Assembly (NCBI RefSeq): GCF_003751265.1
Contig: NZ_RJKN01000002.1
Span: 372,001-436,000 of the forward strand
Origin: Pseudokineococcus lusitanus
Lineage (GTDB): Bacteria; Actinomycetota; Actinomycetes; Actinomycetales; Quadrisphaeraceae
Direction: 5' to 3'
Length of the DNA stretch: 64,000 nt
The notes under the pieces were generated by a model that was given only the letters and a program-made list of their open reading frames with translations, searched no databases and had not been told where the DNA came from. Positions 60,133-64,000 of this stretch are shown here, piece after piece (position 1 is the first letter of the stretch; each line of letters opens with the position of its first letter). The position numbers were made by a program, and so were the translations under genes.

Positions 60133-61089
60133 TCAGGCCTCGGACGGGCGGGCGCCGCGACGGCGGCGCAGCACGACGAGCGGGACGACGACGAGGGCGG
60201 CCACCGCGGCGAAGGGCAGGGCCGCCCCGACGACGACGGCGGCCACGCGGACGACGGCGACCAGCGCGTCCCACCCGGCGCCGAGCCCGCCGGTGAAGCC
60301 GCCCGCCGCGACCGGCTCGACCGGCAGGGCCGCGGCCTCCTCGGCCAGCGCGACGTCGAGGGTGGCGAGGGAGGTCTGGTCGGCGAGCACGCGCTGCCGG
60401 GCCTGCAGCGCCTCGAGGTCGGCCTGGCGCGCGGCCAGCTCGCGCTCCAGGGCGATGACGTCCTCGACGTCGGTGGCCTCGGGGAGCCGGGCGCGGAAGC
60501 CGGCGAGGACGGCCTCGGCCGAGTCCACGCGACTGGCGACGTCGGCGACCTCGGCCGTGACGTCGGTCGAGGAGGTCGTGCGCGACGTCGCCTCGCCGAG
60601 GCCCTCGACGCCGGCGAGCACCTCGGCGAAGCGGTCGGACGGGACGCGCAGGGTGAGGGTCGCGGTGGCCGGCTCCCCGCCGGGCTCCCCGGCGCCGCCG
60701 CTCGAGGAGCTCTCGGCCACGAGCCCGCCGGAGCCGGTGGCCAGCACGGCCGCCGCGTCGGCCGCCGCGCGGACGTCGTCGACGAGGACCTGCACGCCGC
60801 CCGTCGTCACGACCGCGCGCTCGCCGGGGAGGTCGGCGCCGACGACGCGGGCCGGGTCGGCGGTCGGGGCGGCGTCGGCGGCCGCGGCGGCGTCACCCTC
60901 GGCGTCGTAGGCCAGGTCGGCCCCGGAGGCGGCGGAGCCCCCGCCGCCGTCGCCGCCCTGCTCGTTCGCCGCCCCCGTGCACGCCGCCAGGGCGAGGAGG
61001 GCCGCCACGAGGCCCGCGGCGGCCAGGGCCCGCGGGGCCCGGCGGGGCCGGGGGGCGGTGGGGGTCGGGGCTGGGGTCGCGTCGCTCAC
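60133..61089 (-). CDS. DUF4349 lipoprotein
   Basis: A 318-residue predicted lipoprotein: signal LAAAGLVAALLALAAC with lipobox L-A-A-C. The DUF4349 domain (about 90-280) has VPSDRFAEVLAGVEGLGEAT, a coiled coil (VIALERELAARQADLEALQA) and a C-terminal membrane helix with an RRRRG stop. The function is unknown. GTG 61089 follows GAGGAGGCAG. It is divergent from the secreted protein gene at 61270. Confidence 0.85.
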   Translation of the reverse strand: MSDATPAPTPTAPRPRRAPRALAAAGLVAALLALAACTGAANEQGGDGGGGSAASGADLAYDAEGDAAAAADAAPTADPARVVGADLPGERAVVTTGGVQVLVDDVRAAADAAAVLATGSGGLVAESSSSGGAGEPGGEPATATLTLRVPSDRFAEVLAGVEGLGEATSRTTSSTDVTAEVADVASRVDSAEAVLAGFRARLPEATDVEDVIALERELAARQADLEALQARQRVLADQTSLATLDVALAEEAAALPVEPVAAGGFTGGLGAGWDALVAVVRVAAVVVGAALPFAAVAALVVVPLVVLRRRRGARPSEA

Positions 61090-61269
61090 GGCTGCCTCCT
61101 CGTCGGCCCGGCGGCCTGCCGGGGCCGTGGGACGCAAGGGGCGGTCCCGCGGGTTCCGGGGCGCCGAGGACGGCGTGCGGGCGCGGGCGCGAGCCGCACG
61201 AAAGGGGCACGCCGGGCACCGACGCAGTCCTACCGTGGCCGCCCCACCCCCGTCGGCCCGAAGGCCGCC

Positions 61270-61980
61270 ATGACCCCCCGCCCCCTGCGCTCCCTGCTCC
61301 TCGCCACCACCCTCGCCCTCGCGGCGGGGCTCGTGCCGCCCGCCTCCGCCGCCCCGCCGACGGACGACACCGTCCCCGCGGCGGCCACGGACGACCCCGG
61401 CTGCGCCCCCGAGGCCACCGTCCCGCGCTCCGTCAGCATCGACCGGCCCGTCGTCGAGGTGGCGATGCCCCTGAGCAACCCGTGCGCGGCTCCACGGGGG
61501 GACGTCGTCGTCTACAGCGAGTACGACCGGACCGGCCCGTCCTTCGGAGGCTCACGGTGGACGGCCGCGGACGACGTCGTCGTCTGGCGCTTCGACGACC
61601 AGGTGGTGCCGCCGGGCCCGTACCAGGTCCGTACCCGACTCCCGGGGACGTACAGCATCTTCGAGGCCTCGCCCACCACCGTCGGCTTCGGCTCGCGCGT
61701 CCGCCTCACCGGGGTCCGGGACGGCGAGGACGTCACCTTCCGGCTCTGCGCCGCCTACTACAACGGCCGCCGCGACGCTTTCGTCCCGTGGGTGCGCGAC
61801 CTCGTCGTCCAGCGGCTGGGCGCCGACGGGGTGACGTGGGAGTACGTCAAGACGCACCAGATGGACGCGGGCGGGTGCGGCGACTTCGTGCTCCGGGACG
61901 TCGGCGTCGAGACCTACCAGGCCCGGGCCTCCACGGGGGCCAAGATCTTCGGCCGGACCTCGCCCGCCCTCCGGGTCTGA
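61270..61980 (+). CDS. Secreted protein of unknown function (family shared with 25226)
   Basis: A 236-residue exported protein with signal peptide LRSLLLATTLALAAGLVPPA ending at ASA-APPT. Four to five Cys in the mature region could pair. The C-terminal half matches the protein at 25226: FGSRVRLTGVRDGEDVTFRL, AAYYNGRRDAF, LGADGVTWEYVKT and IFGRTSPALRV. ATG 61270. TACCGT at 61231-61236 could be the -10. A strong terminator follows. No function is known. Confidence 0.75.
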   Translation: MTPRPLRSLLLATTLALAAGLVPPASAAPPTDDTVPAAATDDPGCAPEATVPRSVSIDRPVVEVAMPLSNPCAAPRGDVVVYSEYDRTGPSFGGSRWTAADDVVVWRFDDQVVPPGPYQVRTRLPGTYSIFEASPTTVGFGSRVRLTGVRDGEDVTFRLCAAYYNGRRDAFVPWVRDLVVQRLGADGVTWEYVKTHQMDAGGCGDFVLRDVGVETYQARASTGAKIFGRTSPALRV

Positions 61981-61988
61981 CCCCGACG

Positions 61989-62026
61989 CGACGACGCCCG
62001 CCCCCTCGCGGGGACGGGCGTCGTCG
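61989..62026. terminator. Bidirectional hairpin terminator
   Basis: CGACGACGCCCG (61989-62000) pairs with CGGGCGTCGTCG (62015-62026), extended by CCCC/GGGG in the loop, between the convergent secreted protein and dctA genes. Confidence 0.85.
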
Positions 62027-62042
62027 GGCCGGGCGGGAGAGG

Positions 62043-63485
62043 TCAGCGGCGGCCGCTGCTCTCCAGGTGGTCCGGGGTGCCGCCCTCGGGCGTGCTGGCG
62101 TTCGTCACGCCGACCGGGTCGGCGCTGGGCTTCGCCGCCGGGCCGTGGTGGTCGTCGACCATCGTCGACTCGTCGAACGGGTCGTCGCCCGAGAGGACGC
62201 GCTGCATCTGCGCCCGGTCGAGCGCCTTCGTCCAGTGGCCGATGAGCACGGTGGCCACGGCGTTGCCGGAGAAGTTGGTGAGGGCGCGGGCCTCGGACAT
62301 GAAGCGGTCGATGCCGACGATGAGGCCGACGCCGTCCACGAGGTCGGGGCGGTGGCTCTGCAGCCCGCCGGCCAGCGTCGCGAGGCCGGCGCCGGTGACG
62401 CCCGCCGCGCCCTTCGAGGCGATGATCATGAAGACGAGCAGGGAGATCTGCTGGCCGATGCTGAAGGGCGCGCCCGACGCCTCGGCGATGAAGAGCGAGG
62501 CCATCGTCAGGTAGATCGCCGTGCCGTCGAGGTTGAACGAGTACCCGACGGGGACGGTGATGCCGACGACCGAGCGGTCGACGCCGACGTGCTCCATCTT
62601 GGCGATGAGGCGGGGCAGCGCCGTCTCGGAGGACGAGGTCGCGACGATGAGCAGCAGCTCGCGGCCGAGGTACTTCAGCAGCGTGAAGATCGAGATGCCG
62701 GCGACGAGCCGCAGCAGCGTGCCGAGGACGACGAAGATGAAGAGCGCGCAGGTCACGTAGAACGCGAGCATGACGAGCAGGAGCCCGCGGATGGCGCTCC
62801 AGCCGGTCTCGCCGACGACACCGGCGATGGCGCCGAAGGCCCCGACCGGCGCGACCCACATGATCATCGCGAGGACCTTGAAGACGACCTTCTGGAAGAC
62901 CGCGACGCCGCGCAGGGCCGCCTCGCCGGTCTGGCCGAGGGCCTGGACGGCGAAGCCGACGAGGATCGCGACGAAGAGGGTCGAGAGGACCGACTCGCCG
63001 ACGAGCGGGGAGACGAGCGTCGTCGGGATGATCGACAGGACGAAGCCGAGCGTGCCGCCGGGGCCGTCGCCCTCCGACTCCGGGGCCTCGTAGTCGTAGC
63101 TGGAGCCGGAGTAGTTGATGTCCGCGCCCGGCTGGACGAGGTTGCCGACGACGAGGCCGATGGCCAGCGCGAACGTCGACATCCCGATGAAGTAGCCGAG
63201 GGCCAGGCCGCCGACGCGGCCGACCTGCGCGGCGGCGCGGATCGAGCCGATGCCGAGGACGATCGTGCAGAAGATGACCGGCGAGATCATCATCTTCACG
63301 AGGTCGACGAAGGCCGAGCCGATGGGCTTGAGGGCCACGCCGGCCGAGGGCGACAGCAGCCCGACGGCGGCACCGGCCACCACGGCGATGATCACGCTGA
63401 TGTACAGCCAGTGGCTGCGGTCCTTCTTGGCGGGCGCCGCGGTCGGCGTCTCCTGGGGGCTCTGCGGCGGCGGCTGGGCGCTCAT
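62043..63485 (-). CDS. dctA: Dicarboxylate/cation symporter (DctA/GltP type)
   Basis: A 480-residue DAACS-family symporter importing C4-dicarboxylates or glutamate with H+ or Na+. Signature motifs: SSSETALPRLI (serine-rich reentrant loop), GYSFNLDGTAIY and NFSGNAVATVLIGHW. The C-terminal ~60 residues are a disordered cytoplasmic tail. ATG 63485 follows GAGGAGATGG. It is divergent from a sensor-kinase gene of the citrate/malate type, which fits DctA control by substrate. Confidence 0.94.
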   Translation of the reverse strand: MSAQPPPQSPQETPTAAPAKKDRSHWLYISVIIAVVAGAAVGLLSPSAGVALKPIGSAFVDLVKMMISPVIFCTIVLGIGSIRAAAQVGRVGGLALGYFIGMSTFALAIGLVVGNLVQPGADINYSGSSYDYEAPESEGDGPGGTLGFVLSIIPTTLVSPLVGESVLSTLFVAILVGFAVQALGQTGEAALRGVAVFQKVVFKVLAMIMWVAPVGAFGAIAGVVGETGWSAIRGLLLVMLAFYVTCALFIFVVLGTLLRLVAGISIFTLLKYLGRELLLIVATSSSETALPRLIAKMEHVGVDRSVVGITVPVGYSFNLDGTAIYLTMASLFIAEASGAPFSIGQQISLLVFMIIASKGAAGVTGAGLATLAGGLQSHRPDLVDGVGLIVGIDRFMSEARALTNFSGNAVATVLIGHWTKALDRAQMQRVLSGDDPFDESTMVDDHHGPAAKPSADPVGVTNASTPEGGTPDHLESSGRR

Positions 63486-63513
63486 GCCATCTCCTCGTCG
63501 AGATCTGCGGTCT

Positions 63514-63535
63514 GCACCGCTCAGGGCAGCGGTGC
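63514..63535. promoter_or_regulatory. Inverted repeat between dctA and the sensor-kinase gene
   Basis: GCACCGCT-N6-AGCGGTGC (63514-63521 and 63528-63535) lies 28 bp upstream of dctA. CCTTGCGT is directly repeated at about 63574 and 63583. Either may bind the response regulator paired with the kinase. Confidence 0.45.
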
Positions 63536-63625
63536 CCGCGCAGCATCGTGGGGCCGCCCGGCCCGCCGCGCAGCCTTGCGTTCCTTGCGTCGACGCGACG
63601 GCGACGCAGCGGCGACACTTCCGCC

Positions 63626-64000
63626 GTGGCGGTGACGACGACGGGGCGCGGGGGACGACGTCGTCCCGCCGGCCGGCCCCGGAGCGTCGCGGCCTCGCTC
63701 ATGTGGTGGCAGGTGGCCCTCGTCGTCGCGCTCGTCGTCGTCGCCGCGGTGCTGGCCACCGTCGACGTCCGGGCGGACGCCCGCGACGGTGCCGGCGAGC
63801 GCGCCGAGGCGGTGGCCGTCTCCGTCGCCGACTCCCCCGAGGTGCGCGAGGTCGCGGTCGACGCCGACCTCGACGTGGCCGCCCGCAGCGCGCGGCTGCA
63901 GCCCTTCGTCGAGCGGGTCCGCCGCGACACGGGCACGAGCTTCGTCGTCGTCATGGCGACGGACGGGACGCGGTGGACCCACCCGGACCGGGGCCAGATC
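63626..64000 (+). CDS. Sensor histidine kinase of the DcuS/CitA type, N-terminal part (runs off right edge)
   Basis: The visible 125 codons give a basic N-terminus, a membrane helix (WWQVALVVALVVVAAVLATV) and the start of an extracytoplasmic sensor domain. The segment SARLQPFVERVRRDTGTSFV then DGTRWTHPDRGQI matches the DcuS/CitA/DctS PAS-like domain. GTG 63626 has GACACT six nt upstream. It is divergent from dctA, so it is probably the dicarboxylate sensor controlling it. Confidence 0.85.
   Translation, partial: MAVTTTGRGGRRRPAGRPRSVAASLMWWQVALVVALVVVAAVLATVDVRADARDGAGERAEAVAVSVADSPEVREVAVDADLDVAARSARLQPFVERVRRDTGTSFVVVMATDGTRWTHPDRGQI

Overview
The window is very GC-rich (roughly 75-80 % in most lines), with many GTG starts and stop/start overlaps of the GTGA or ATGA type. 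It carries genes typical of a motile actinobacterium: two flagellins, FlgN/FlgK/FlgL/FliW, a FliA/WhiG-type sigma factor, and an actinobacterial DtxR/IdeR iron box. A flagellated lineage of Kineosporiales or Micrococcales type would fit, but the sequence alone does not settle the genus. At least a dozen genes appear to be transcribed leaderless, with a TANNNT-like -10 hexamer 6-7 nt before the start codon.

Bases 1-7.5 kb are a motility block: a truncated flagellin at the left edge, a complete flagellin, a sigma factor and a metallophosphoesterase (all minus strand), then flgN, flgK, flgL and fliW (plus strand). Each flagellin, flgN and flgK is preceded by a sigma-28-type promoter of the form TCA(A/G)-N15-G(C/T)CGATG. 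The same motif, or a weaker version, recurs before a small lipoprotein gene (14.3 kb), the chemotaxis operon cheY-cheX-cheA-cheW-cheX (30.3-26.1 kb) and an EAL-HDOD gene (32.1 kb), which suggests one dispersed regulon. Both flagellin leaders contain a GC hairpin with an ACGGAC loop and a second A-N-GGA site at the ribosome-binding site. This is the architecture of CsrA-repressed flagellin mRNA, and fliW is present in the window.

Bases 7.5-26 kb are housekeeping and transport: an acetyltransferase/TetR/MFS operon, secreted proteins, RidA and a methyltransferase, a CPBP protease, phosphoglucomutase with ribD, a HhH glycosylase, a SorC regulator divergent from a zinc dehydrogenase, and a tandem pair of CNNM/HlyC-type membrane proteins. 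Between 30 and 46 kb are yidD, an Fpg/Nei glycosylase, an SDR, a subtilisin-inhibitor-like lipoprotein and a rhodanese. An AAA ATPase next to a lower-GC PD-(D/E)XK nuclease follows, then an ECF sigma/ogt pair, an RsbW-like ATPase, arginine deiminase and an iron-boxed ferric-siderophore ABC operon.

Bases 46-64 kb hold a glycosyltransferase, a large membrane phosphatase-like protein, a GDT1-type manganese exporter behind a yybP-ykoY riboswitch, and a TspO/MarR divergent pair sharing a palindromic operator. They also hold a flotillin-pheA pair, a LOV-GAF-SpoIIE photoreceptor phosphatase, a GGDEF-EAL protein, and a dicarboxylate symporter divergent from a sensor kinase cut by the right edge.

Three intergenic spacers (11.6, 19.9-20.1 and 35.3-35.4 kb) contain repeats spaced 40-41 bp apart that share a (T/C)GCCGA(A/C)G core. 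No rRNA, tRNA, transposase, phage gene or CRISPR array was seen.
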